In this document: in pieces, positions 1 through 7,282 of the stretch
Numbering within the stretch: the stretch's first letter is position 1
Layout of the letters: every line of letters starts with the position of its first letter
Assembly: GCA_964468475.1 (NCBI GenBank)
Contig: CAYXUL010000028.1
Span: 1-36,793 of the forward strand
DNA from: JBECKX01 sp964468475
GTDB taxonomy: Bacteria > Zixibacteria > MSB-5A5 > CAIYYT01
Direction of reading: 5' to 3'
Length of the DNA: 36,793 bases
Program-made: the position numbers and the translations under genes
The notes under the pieces: generated by a model
Told to the model about the DNA's origin: nothing
Seen by the model: the letters and a program-made list of their open reading frames with translations, nothing else
Databases searched by the model: none

Positions 1-1019
1 TCATCCTTGCTCAGGGCGGACTGCGGCATCAGTGCTTGCTTCTTGCCTTTGATTTTATCAAACGCACTTTGGTAGTTCAAGTATCCGGCCCCACCCGCGA
101 TGGCTCTGAGAATCCTGATTCGTTCGTCGATCGGCGGATGCGTCGCTGTAAGATTGCTCAGTTTCTTTCCGGCCTTCTTGAGCGGATTGACTATGTACAT
201 CGGTGCAGTCGCCTTATTGACTTTGGGCATATCCGCGGTGGACTGTGACAGTTTTTCCAGTGCGGATGCCAGTCCCTCAGGATAACGGGTCAGCCTGACC
301 GAAGTAGCATCAGCGAGATACTCACGCCGCCGCGAGAGGGCATAGTACAGCAGTTGCGCCAGGATCGGGGCGAGGATGGCGAAGATAACCGCCACTACCA
401 TAATTATCAGCTGCGCCTGCCCGCCGCCGTCACGCGAACTGCGGGAGCGATAACGGCCCGAGCGGCCACCGGTAAACCAGAGACTGCGCAGGAAGACTTG
501 TGAAATTATAATCACCGCGCCGAGCATGACGCCGGCAAAAGTGACGAATTGAATGTCGCGGTTGAGAATGTGTCCTACCTCGTGGCCGATCACACCCTGC
601 AACTCATCGCGGTTCATCTTAGCCAATAGACCGGCGGTAACGGCAACTGCAGCTTTGTCGGGCGAGCGCCCGGTGGCAAATGCGTTCATCGCGTCGGTCT
701 CGATAATGTACACTTTGGGCATCTTAGGTAATGCCGCCGCGATCTTCATTTCCTCAACGACATTATGTAACTGCGGATGGACATCGGGCGAAACTTCACG
801 CGCACCGGCAATTCCCAGCATGATACTATCGCCTGAGAAATAGGATACCGTCGCGAGGATCATCCAGATTATCAGGGCGATGAATACTCCGAAAGCCCCA
901 CCGCCACGCGGACCGCCGTAAGCACTTCCGAGGATATATCCGAGAAACAGCAGCACGATTCCCATGCCGATAAAAAGGAAAATCGACTTGCGTTTGTTAC
1001 TGGAGATCAGTTCCCACAT
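1..1019 (-). CDS. htpX: HtpX-like M48 membrane metalloprotease (3' end cut by window)
   Basis: Reading the minus strand from the ATG at 1019 gives an open frame of 339 codons that is still open at base 1, so the C-terminus lies outside the window. It has two N-terminal membrane segments (about residues 13-31 and 44-62), the zinc-protease motif HEVGH at residues 146-150, another pair of hydrophobic segments (about 156-174 and 203-225), and a downstream RREYLADA motif supplying the third zinc-ligand glutamate. This is the order seen in HtpX, a cytoplasmic-membrane zinc endopeptidase that degrades misfolded membrane proteins. lemA lies 30 bp upstream on the same strand, a pairing seen in many bacteria, so the two are probably co-transcribed. 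Family assignment is firm; exact substrates cannot be read from the sequence. Confidence 0.95.
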   Translation of the reverse strand, partial: MWELISSNKRKSIFLFIGMGIVLLFLGYILGSAYGGPRGGGAFGVFIALIIWMILATVSYFSGDSIMLGIAGAREVSPDVHPQLHNVVEEMKIAAALPKMPKVYIIETDAMNAFATGRSPDKAAVAVTAGLLAKMNRDELQGVIGHEVGHILNRDIQFVTFAGVMLGAVIIISQVFLRSLWFTGGRSGRYRSRSSRDGGGQAQLIIMVVAVIFAILAPILAQLLYYALSRRREYLADATSVRLTRYPEGLASALEKLSQSTADMPKVNKATAPMYIVNPLKKAGKKLSNLTATHPPIDERIRILRAIAGGAGYLNYQSAFDKIKGKKQALMPQSALSKD

Positions 1020-1049
1020 GACACTTTTCGATTAGCTGCGGAAAGCAAC

Positions 1050-1607
1050 TCAGGAGAAGTCAACCTTGGGAGCTTCACGTTCGCCCTCATCTTCGATCTC
1101 GAAGAAGTCACTCTTCTGAAATCCTAACATACCGGCCATCATCACTGCCGGGAAGCTCTGGATCTTGGTGTTGTATCCCAGCACCTGATCGTTGTAAGCC
1201 TGGCGGCTGAAGGCGATCTTATTCTCAGTCGAGGTCAGCTCTTCCTGCAACGCGAGGAAATTCTGGTTGGCTTTAAGATCGGGATAATTCTCTACCACCA
1301 GCAGGAACTTGTTGAGCGCGCCGCTTAGTTGACCTTCCGCCTTCGATCGTTCTGCCACCGAGTCGGCGCCAATCGCTTTGCTGCGCGCTTCGGTGATGTT
1401 CTCCAGTGTCTCCCGCTCATGTTTCATGTAACCTTTGGCGGTTTCCACCAGATTAGGAATCAAGTCGTGCCGCCGCTTGAGTTGGACATCAATCTGCGCC
1501 CAGGCATTCTTGACCTGGTTGCGCAACCGTACCAGCGAGTTGTAGATGCCCACTAGAATGGCTATCACCAGGACGATGATGACCAGAAACACTATGACTA
1601 TTGCCAT
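1050..1607 (-). CDS. lemA: LemA family membrane protein
   Basis: This 185-residue protein has one N-terminal membrane anchor (residues 2-23), then a mostly helical soluble part with the LemA signature NAWAQIDVQLKRRHDLIPNL and a later ENYPDLKANQNF segment. Length and layout are typical of LemA. The start is the ATG at 1607, preceded by an AGGCAGGT ribosome-binding site about 8 bases away. The protein sits directly upstream of htpX, and LemA proteins frequently accompany HtpX or TPM-domain proteins. The molecular function of LemA is not settled; an envelope or membrane-stress role is inferred from this company. The acidic C-terminal tail (about residues 168-180) is ordinary for the family. Confidence 0.93.
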   Translation of the reverse strand: MAIVIVFLVIIVLVIAILVGIYNSLVRLRNQVKNAWAQIDVQLKRRHDLIPNLVETAKGYMKHERETLENITEARSKAIGADSVAERSKAEGQLSGALNKFLLVVENYPDLKANQNFLALQEELTSTENKIAFSRQAYNDQVLGYNTKIQSFPAVMMAGMLGFQKSDFFEIEDEGEREAPKVDFS

Positions 1608-1673
1608 CTATACCTGCCTTTCACTGCTATATTCGATTCGATGAAATTCTCGTTTAGCATATATACAGTATGT

Positions 1674-2063
1674 TCATTTCCCTTCATGTCCGAACATGTT
1701 CCTGAGCAACCGATTCACATGATCCGAGCCCTCTACGGAAATCGCCTTCGCAACCTCGATTAGCTCGCCTTTGTCAAACCACAAGCCGTGGCCGCGCGGG
1801 CAGCGGTCAAGTTCCGTTTTATCTTTGGGAAGACTCACCAACTCCATGCGCTTGGAACAGATCGGGCAATTGCGTTTGCCCCGTGCTGCCTGGGCACCCT
1901 CGGGAAGGGGGATGAGTTGATCCTCTTTGAAATATTTCTCACCAACTGCCAGTTCCAACTCACCCGAATCGAGCCAGATGCCGCCACAGTTGTCGCAGTA
2001 ATCGATTTCGAACTCATCCAGTTCAAGTGCGAGCATCGATTGCCCGCAATTCACACAGATCAT
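1674..2063 (-). CDS. Double zinc-ribbon protein (zf-TFIIB type)
   Basis: Starting at the ATG at 2063, which has GAGGAG five bases upstream, the product is 129 residues. It has two zinc-ribbon units: CVNC with YCDNCGGIWLDSGEL near the N-terminus, then CPIC with a DRCPRGHGLWFDKGEL segment. The repeated C-x-x-(C/G)-G-x-W-(L/F)-D-x-GEL pattern is typical of the zf-TFIIB family of small bacterial proteins. The second unit replaces the usual final cysteine by glycine-histidine (CPRGHG), so its zinc site may use histidine. A longer frame begins at 2090, but the strong ribosome-binding site supports 2063. It follows the lipoprotein gene divergently and precedes lemA-htpX on the same strand, 66 bp away. 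No reaction can be assigned; metal binding or protein interaction is likely. Confidence 0.8.
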   Translation of the reverse strand: MICVNCGQSMLALELDEFEIDYCDNCGGIWLDSGELELAVGEKYFKEDQLIPLPEGAQAARGKRNCPICSKRMELVSLPKDKTELDRCPRGHGLWFDKGELIEVAKAISVEGSDHVNRLLRNMFGHEGK

Positions 2064-2279
2064 AATACTCCTCAAGAACTGTACCGACAAAGAAGCACTA
2101 TTGTTTCGCGCTGTAAAGAAGTGTTTTGTATTTATGTTCTACGGAGGCGCCGCAAAAGTGGTCGGCAATTCGATCTTTCTCAAATTCCTGATTGCCGAAA
2201 GACGGTAACTTTGACAAATTATCTCTATGGTAAGCGGAGCAAGACGCTCAAGATAAGCTTTCACGCAGGAGAGGGTATT

Positions 2280-3191
2280 ATGAAGAGAAACATTCTGGTA
2301 GTCCTGGCTATGTTGGTAGCGCTGACCCTGGTCGGATGCTTCAACTATCAGGAAAACATGGTGTTGAACAAGGATGGCTCGGGAACGATTGATATGCGGA
2401 TGGCGATCGACAAATCGATGATGGAAGGCATGAAGGCGATGTCGCAGATGATGGATTCATCCAGCCAGCAGCCGCAGGAGGAGAGCTTCATCTCCAAAGC
2501 CAACATCGAGAAGTATCTCGCGTCTCACGACACGGGAGTTAAACTCCTCAGCTACGAGGAATCGGAAGAGGAGGGTATGCAGGTCTGGAAACTCAAATAT
2601 TCCTTCAAAGACCTCAATAGCGTACAGTACATAACCGAGTCGCTGAACGAGGACTTCGAAAGCGATGAAGGCGCCGGCGAAGACAGTACCATGATGCAGG
2701 AAAAGCCGGAACTCACCTTTAAGAAGCAGGATGACGGTACCTGGCTCTTCGAACGCGGTATGGACACCGAAAATCAAATGCCGGGCATGGGTGCCGGCCC
2801 CGGAATGGGCGAAGATGAAAGCTGGGGTGATGAAAAGGATTCGTCTCAGGGTGAAGCCGAAGAAGAGAACGAGCACGACAGCACAGCAATGTCCGACACT
2901 GCCAAGGGAATGGACGAAATGGCAGAGCAGATGGGTCAGCTTGGGGCAGCGATGAAGAAGATGGGAATCAAGCTCACCGTGCAATTTCCCGGCAAAGTTA
3001 TTAAGTCGAACGCCACGACAGTAGATGGCAATACAGCCACCTGGGAATACAAGGGCATGGCGATGAATAAGTTCCCGAAGAANNNNNNNNNNNNNNNNNN
3101 NNNNNNNNNNNNNNNNNNNNNNNNNNNNNNNNNNNNNNNNNNNNNNNNNNNNNNNNNNNNNNNNNNNNNNNNNNNNNNNNNNGCCTGTTGA
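2280..3191 (+). CDS. Acidic, Met-rich lipoprotein, LppM-like (interrupted by gap)
   Basis: The ATG at 2280 follows GGAGAGGG and begins a clear lipoprotein signal: two basic residues, a hydrophobic stretch and the lipobox LVGC with Cys20. After it comes a NMVLNKDGSGTIDMRMAID segment and, near the gap, LTVQFPGKVIKSNATTVDG followed by TATWEY. A domain that opens with a DGSGT strand and ends with a PGK...N...W pattern resembles LppM/DUF3153-type lipoproteins, but I hold this loosely. Residues 150-220 form an acidic, Met/Gly/Glu-rich low-complexity stretch (NQMPGMGAGPGMGEDE). The frame enters a 100-N gap at 3083; the apparent stop at 3189-3191 depends on the gap length being right, so the C-terminus is unknown. 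An in-frame extension upstream to 1788 is a shadow of the opposite strand. Confidence 0.75.
   Translation: MKRNILVVLAMLVALTLVGCFNYQENMVLNKDGSGTIDMRMAIDKSMMEGMKAMSQMMDSSSQQPQEESFISKANIEKYLASHDTGVKLLSYEESEEEGMQVWKLKYSFKDLNSVQYITESLNEDFESDEGAGEDSTMMQEKPELTFKKQDDGTWLFERGMDTENQMPGMGAGPGMGEDESWGDEKDSSQGEAEEENEHDSTAMSDTAKGMDEMAEQMGQLGAAMKKMGIKLTVQFPGKVIKSNATTVDGNTATWEYKGMAMNKFPKXXXXXXXXXXXXXXXXXXXXXXXXXXXXXXXXXXAC
3083..3182. other. Assembly gap (100 N)
   Basis: Exactly 100 N, the usual placeholder for a scaffold gap of unknown size. It removes the C-terminus of the lipoprotein gene and perhaps more. Confidence 0.95.
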
Positions 3192-3508
3192 GCTAAGGGG
3201 CTGAGCAACAATCAAATAAAATCACGCGAATTGCGCGGCAATATCTAAAGATTCAAGCCGCTATCGGCGATAACAAGAGATAGTGCTATGGCGCGGAAGC
3301 AGGGGAGTGTTAACGCTCATTCTGTAACTCCTGTAACTCCTGTAATTCCGGCGCCGGCGTTGCTGAGATAAATCTAAACTTAACAGCCGATCGCGTGGTA
3401 CTGATCCGACGCTTGTCAGCGCAATCGGAGGCTATTCCACAGCTAGTTTTCGGCGGAAGGTCGCGATAGGACCCGCATTCCCGAAGGGTCTCAGGACCGG
3501 AGGATAAC
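3192..3508. other. Intergenic region upstream of the exbB-like operon
   Basis: About 317 bases with no convincing gene. It probably holds the promoter of the following operon, but I see no clean -35/-10 pair. It contains a short tandem repeat at 3323-3349 and, next to the downstream start, a GGAGG ribosome-binding site at about 3498-3502. Its left edge depends on the unknown extent of the preceding gap. Confidence 0.6.
3323..3349 (+). repeat. Three tandem copies of a 9-bp unit
   Basis: TGTAACTCC occurs twice in a row and is followed by TGTAATTCC. The array is only 27 bp long. It could be replication slippage; no role is evident. Confidence 0.7.
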
Positions 3509-4468
3509 ATGACAGAATCGCACAAGAAGCAAGACCACTCCGTGCCCGTCTATAAGCAAGGCAGTAACCTGGTCTATGCGCTGGCTACAGCCGTGGTAAT
3601 GGTAATCGCGGCAATTGTTATCTGGCAGATGCACACCAGGGCCACCGCCAAGATCGACAATATGCTGCGTGAGACAGAGACCCAGACGCAGACTGCGGCG
3701 ACTGCCAGACAGCACGCTTTGGCCGAAGTCTCCAAGACTGATCCGGTCGGCTTCGACCTGGCGAACTACATGCAGGCCAATTATGAGAAAATCGTATTGG
3801 TGATTTACTTCGTGCTCGCTGCCCTGGCGCTGGCAACCCTGGCTCGCTTCATTCTATTTCTGGTCACCACCAGCAAGCGCGAGCAGTACTACCCGGATGA
3901 TAGGGCAATCGACTATTTCGTTAATCACGACGTGCATACCTGGCAGGAGTTCTATCATCTGGCGACAGCGCAGAACCACCGCAACTCCAAGTTCTGGCGG
4001 ATTCTGCGCGATTCGGCGATGGTGTCAAACGCCTCCGGCCGTTACGATCATCTCTACCTTCACTTCCGCAATCGCATTGACCGCATTACCGAATATCTGG
4101 ACGAAATGACCTTATACGATTCAATCGCCACCGCCTCACCGGCAGCGGGATTCTTTGGCACGCTGGTGGGTCTGTTGTTCATCTTCAGCCAGGCGCAGGG
4201 CGCAGTCGCAGGTTTATCCTCGACACCGACCTTCGCAATCGGCATGAAAGTGGCAATCATCACCAGTCTGTGGGGGTTGTTTAACATGGGGCTCGCCATT
4301 CTGACCTCATACTTCACACGAAGAATCGTCGCGCAGATCCATCACCAAATGGTCGTGCGTGCCGTGGCGGTATGCGAAATGGTCGAATCGCTGAACATTC
4401 CGCTGAAACGGCGCGCGACCGACTCAGAAGAAGTAGAGACCCAGGAGCAGGTACATGTCAGCGCGTAG
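3509..4468 (+). CDS. MotA/TolQ/ExbB-family channel protein, four-segment form
   Basis: 319 residues starting at an ATG with GGAGG seven bases upstream. Membrane segments are visible at about 21-41, 95-118, 206-226 and 240-264. Between the last two lie the family hallmarks: ASPAAGFFGTLVGLLFIF and then IGMKVAIITSLWGLFNMGLA, with small residues and threonines expected to line the ion path. ExbB/TolQ proteins normally have three membrane segments; this one has an extra N-terminal hairpin enclosing a charged loop of about 50 residues (42-93), giving a MotA-like count of four. The cytoplasmic domain (about 119-205) is rich in charged and aromatic residues. The gene overlaps the ExbD-like gene by 14 bp, so the two should form a stator-type complex using the ion gradient. 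What they drive is unknown; the operon suggests the TonB-like protein two genes on. Confidence 0.85.
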   Translation: MTESHKKQDHSVPVYKQGSNLVYALATAVVMVIAAIVIWQMHTRATAKIDNMLRETETQTQTAATARQHALAEVSKTDPVGFDLANYMQANYEKIVLVIYFVLAALALATLARFILFLVTTSKREQYYPDDRAIDYFVNHDVHTWQEFYHLATAQNHRNSKFWRILRDSAMVSNASGRYDHLYLHFRNRIDRITEYLDEMTLYDSIATASPAAGFFGTLVGLLFIFSQAQGAVAGLSSTPTFAIGMKVAIITSLWGLFNMGLAILTSYFTRRIVAQIHHQMVVRAVAVCEMVESLNIPLKRRATDSEEVETQEQVHVSA

Positions 4469-4943
4469 CAAGAAGAACAGCGTTACCCCCTATATCATTG
4501 GTGCTTCAGACTTAGCGTTTATTCTGCTCTTCTTCTTCATCGTGGTAGGGCAGGGCTCCGAGAAACTTGAGCGGATCGAAATGCCACATAAGCAGTCGAC
4601 CACGACCCGGCCGGATACCCAGGCGCCGTTTCGTATCGAGATCTACGACCAAAGCAAGCAGTCAGATTCGAGCCGGATGGCGGTGATTTTCACGCGCGCT
4701 AAACCAAACGAGACGCTGTTTGTGGCCATCGACAATGCCGATCTCGCCCGGACCAGCGCCTACTCGAACATTTTCGATAATGTATCGAATTTCATAGGCT
4801 CGAAGGATGTCGAAAGCGACTCGGTGCGAGTGGATGTCTTCAGTTCGGCCTACTCGTACTATGGGCTGATCGCACTTGCCGTGGCGGCGTGCAATCAACT
4901 GCAATACCCGTGCAACCTGGTTTATCGTGCTGATGCCGGGTAA
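4455..4943 (+). CDS. ExbD/TolR-like stator protein
   Basis: A 162-residue protein with a short basic N-terminus (SARSKKNS), one membrane segment at about 14-32 and a periplasmic remainder. Asp19 in GASDLAFILLFFFIVVG sits where ExbD/TolR carries its essential membrane aspartate, and the D-L-x-F-x-L-L-x-F-F run matches the family. The periplasmic part is longer and more divergent than in standard ExbD, ending in DVFSSAYSYYGLIALAVAACNQL, which resembles the final helix region of the fold. It overlaps the upstream channel gene by 14 bp and is followed 33 bp later by the TonB-like gene. Together these facts support a proton-powered ExbB/ExbD-type motor unit. Assignment to TolR rather than ExbD is not possible from sequence alone. 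Confidence 0.8.
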   Translation: MSARSKKNSVTPYIIGASDLAFILLFFFIVVGQGSEKLERIEMPHKQSTTTRPDTQAPFRIEIYDQSKQSDSSRMAVIFTRAKPNETLFVAIDNADLARTSAYSNIFDNVSNFIGSKDVESDSVRVDVFSSAYSYYGLIALAVAACNQLQYPCNLVYRADAG

Positions 4944-4976
4944 GGTCAGTTGTGACCGACGATAGAGAGAGTCAAA

Positions 4977-6038
4977 ATGCAAGCTTATTTTGATCGCGAT
5001 GATGCACACCTGGAAGCGGATGCACTATTGAGCCATTCCGCCTCCGACCGTGACTCCGGCGATGATGTCGCCGACTTTGGGCGCCGGCGTTATCTCAATT
5101 TGGCAGCCTTCTCTGCGGGACTTGGCTTGCTGGCTTTTCTGCTGGTGATCCAGCTTACCTCGGTCGAACCTGCCTTTAGTTTTCAGCAACCTGACAAAGA
5201 TAAGCCCGACATGCGCTTTGTGATCGAAATTCCGAAACCGGAGCAACAACAGCCGAAGCCCAAACCGAAACCGAAGATTGAAAAGCCAAAGCCGGAGCCG
5301 GTTGAACGTCTGCGCGCCGTGCCCGATCGCACCATGCACGTAATTCGGCCCACCGAGAAGCTGCAGGATCGCAGAGAAGTGAAGGACAAGGAACGCGACG
5401 TTGAGCAGGATGTTGCGAAGAATCGTATCCAGGAGAAGATCCATGATCGCAACGAGGTGCGCGACTCAGAGCGTGATGTCAAGAAGGAGTCGACCACCAA
5501 GAGAACGCTGCCGGCTGTGAGAACTCCCAAAATTGTCACGAAGGAAGAAGCCGTACAGCGCGACGTCAGCCAGGAAGCGGTTCGTCAGACGACAGTCTCA
5601 GGGCTGGCAGAAACCACCGGTGACTTTGTTGAAGACATTGCGCCGCGTTCGGGTGTGAGCAATCTGAGCAGCGAGGGGGAAGGGCTGTCGCGCATCAACC
5701 TCGATCCTTATACCTACCAGATGGTAAACGTCTGCTTGCGCCTCTGCGCGACCAGCATGTTTACGCATTCTGGGATGGATGAAGCGGAGGCGAGCAGCTC
5801 AGCGCAATGGCTTAAGGTAAACCGTGGGGCAGGCCACAGCAGCTTCTCCTATCGTTACAACCGGCAGTGGGTCGAAGTCACCGTGAATGTTAAGTCACTA
5901 ACGGATATATCGAATCTCAGTTTTGTCAGTATTCCATCAAATCTCAGCAAAGGCGGACAGGCAGATGAGTTCTTGAAGGAGGTCACGCGGAAATTGTGCA
6001 GCCTGCTGGGATATGATGACTGTGTTAAAAGACTCTAA
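4977..6038 (+). CDS. TonB/TolA-like periplasm-spanning protein with atypical C-terminus
   Basis: 353 residues with a 38-residue cytoplasmic acidic N-terminus, one membrane segment (about 39-61), then a Pro/Lys-rich stretch at 86-109 (IPKPEQQQPKPKPKPKIEK) typical of TonB. A charged, presumably helical region follows (120-200) with an internal repeat: DRREVKDKERDV at 131-142 recurs as DRNEVRDSERDV at 157-168. The C-terminal domain (about 240-353) does not show a TonB C-terminal signature that I recognise; it has two cysteine pairs, C253/C257 and C341/C349, suggesting disulfides in the periplasm. Genes for an ExbB-like and an ExbD-like protein lie directly upstream, which supports the energy-transducer reading. 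The final target of the C-terminal domain is unknown. Confidence 0.75.
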   Translation: MQAYFDRDDAHLEADALLSHSASDRDSGDDVADFGRRRYLNLAAFSAGLGLLAFLLVIQLTSVEPAFSFQQPDKDKPDMRFVIEIPKPEQQQPKPKPKPKIEKPKPEPVERLRAVPDRTMHVIRPTEKLQDRREVKDKERDVEQDVAKNRIQEKIHDRNEVRDSERDVKKESTTKRTLPAVRTPKIVTKEEAVQRDVSQEAVRQTTVSGLAETTGDFVEDIAPRSGVSNLSSEGEGLSRINLDPYTYQMVNVCLRLCATSMFTHSGMDEAEASSSAQWLKVNRGAGHSSFSYRYNRQWVEVTVNVKSLTDISNLSFVSIPSNLSKGGQADEFLKEVTRKLCSLLGYDDCVKRL

Positions 6039-6062
6039 GATTTCTAATACGAGGTGTGTAAC

Positions 6063-7265
6063 ATGTCTAGCAAACGGTTCCCATGGAGTGGGTACTCAGC
6101 CGCCGCGCTGTTGATGATGGTGGCGTTGCTCTTGCTCGCCGGCTCGGCGTTTGGACAGTCGAAAACCAAAGCGACAGCTAAAGGCTACATCGACTATCTT
6201 GACGCTTACTACCAGACCGGTGATCCCAACGATCTTTCACTCGCACGTGCGTCTATCAAGACGGAGCTGGATGCTTCCGCAGCGCTGCGTTTTCAGGGTT
6301 ACTACTATAACGCGGAAATCCAGTACCTGCTGGCCCTGGAGCAGTTGAAGAGTGATCCCAAAAATGACAAGATGCAGGAAAAACTGCGCGGTCTTTTGCT
6401 ACAGCTTTACAGCCGCTACCTTGACGCTTACTACAAGGTTGATCAATCGCAGCTGCAAGGCTCCAACGTCCCGGGCAATACGGCGTTCCTGTTCAAGGAT
6501 GTGATGATGGCGGCGGCATTCATCCCCCACGCCAACTCATGGTCACCGCTGGTCAAGAATGTGCTGAGGCGGGCAAACCAGGAAGGGCTGTATGATCGCG
6601 ACAACAGCTACGTTGCCAGCGTCAATGACATGCTCGAGCTGGAGTATCCGAACCTGTTCGGAGTTGCCAATCTGGTGAAATCAGTCTGGCTCAACGATAA
6701 GTTCATCGGTATGAAAAAAGAGGGACCGGCTAAAGATTCGCTGCGACAACTGGTGAACTACTATGCTGCCATTGCCGCCGACACCCTGCGTTCCGGCTAC
6801 GGCAAGACGATCGCTTTTTTCCTTCTCGCTGAAACCGACGCCGGCCACGACAATGATCTGGCGTGGAGCTACTTCAAGAAGTGTCTCGATCTGTTCCAAA
6901 CGGAGAGTATCGAGCCCAAGGGTTTCTACGCACGCAACTACAATCGCGAGATTTACCTCGCGACCGCTGTGGCTTTCCTGCCGGAATATGCTGAATATCT
7001 TTATAATGAAGGGCGCTATCCGGAGGTGCTGTTAGGGGCAAAATACCTGGTCGATAGCGACATGCTCGACCGCGGTAAAACGGAGAACGTCTCCAAGGAA
7101 GCCGTCTTCTGGGGCGAAAAATCATTGCGGGCACTTCAGGATGCCGGACGCTTTGCCAGTGCCGATGAGCTCTTTCAGCAGCTACAGGACTTCAACGAAC
7201 TGCTCGCTCCGAACAGCCAGTTCGGTGGTAACAATCAGACTACAAAACAGGGCAGTCCGCAGTAG
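6063..7265 (+). CDS. Secreted helical protein of unknown function
   Basis: The ATG at 6063 has GAGGTG upstream; a GTG at 6054 overlaps that site and is less likely. The 400-residue product begins with a signal peptide (hydrophobic stretch about 12-28, probable cleavage after SAFG, residue 31). The mature part is rich in Tyr, Leu and Ala in helical spacing and contains two similar segments, YLDAYYQTGD near residue 45 and YLDAYYKVDQ near residue 122, which hints at degenerate TPR-like repeats. I do not recognise a named family. It is the fourth gene of the ExbB/ExbD/TonB-like operon, 24 bp after the TonB-like gene, and is followed 17 bp later by another secreted protein. A periplasmic partner or cargo of the motor is a reasonable inference, not shown. 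Confidence 0.7.
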   Translation: MSSKRFPWSGYSAAALLMMVALLLLAGSAFGQSKTKATAKGYIDYLDAYYQTGDPNDLSLARASIKTELDASAALRFQGYYYNAEIQYLLALEQLKSDPKNDKMQEKLRGLLLQLYSRYLDAYYKVDQSQLQGSNVPGNTAFLFKDVMMAAAFIPHANSWSPLVKNVLRRANQEGLYDRDNSYVASVNDMLELEYPNLFGVANLVKSVWLNDKFIGMKKEGPAKDSLRQLVNYYAAIAADTLRSGYGKTIAFFLLAETDAGHDNDLAWSYFKKCLDLFQTESIEPKGFYARNYNREIYLATAVAFLPEYAEYLYNEGRYPEVLLGAKYLVDSDMLDRGKTENVSKEAVFWGEKSLRALQDAGRFASADELFQQLQDFNELLAPNSQFGGNNQTTKQGSPQ

Positions 7266-7282
7266 GCAAAGGAGAGAATAAA

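Noticed and set aside
553..843. 96-codon plus-strand frame inside htpX
   Set aside because: Complementary-strand shadow of a conserved protease gene.
1788..2279. N-terminal extension of the lipoprotein frame
   Set aside because: It covers the zinc-ribbon gene on the other strand and would place the signal peptide internally.
3287..3370. 27-codon frame with a repeated Val-Thr-Pro sequence
   Set aside because: The repeat follows from the 9-bp tandem array; no ribosome-binding site and the downstream gene has its own.
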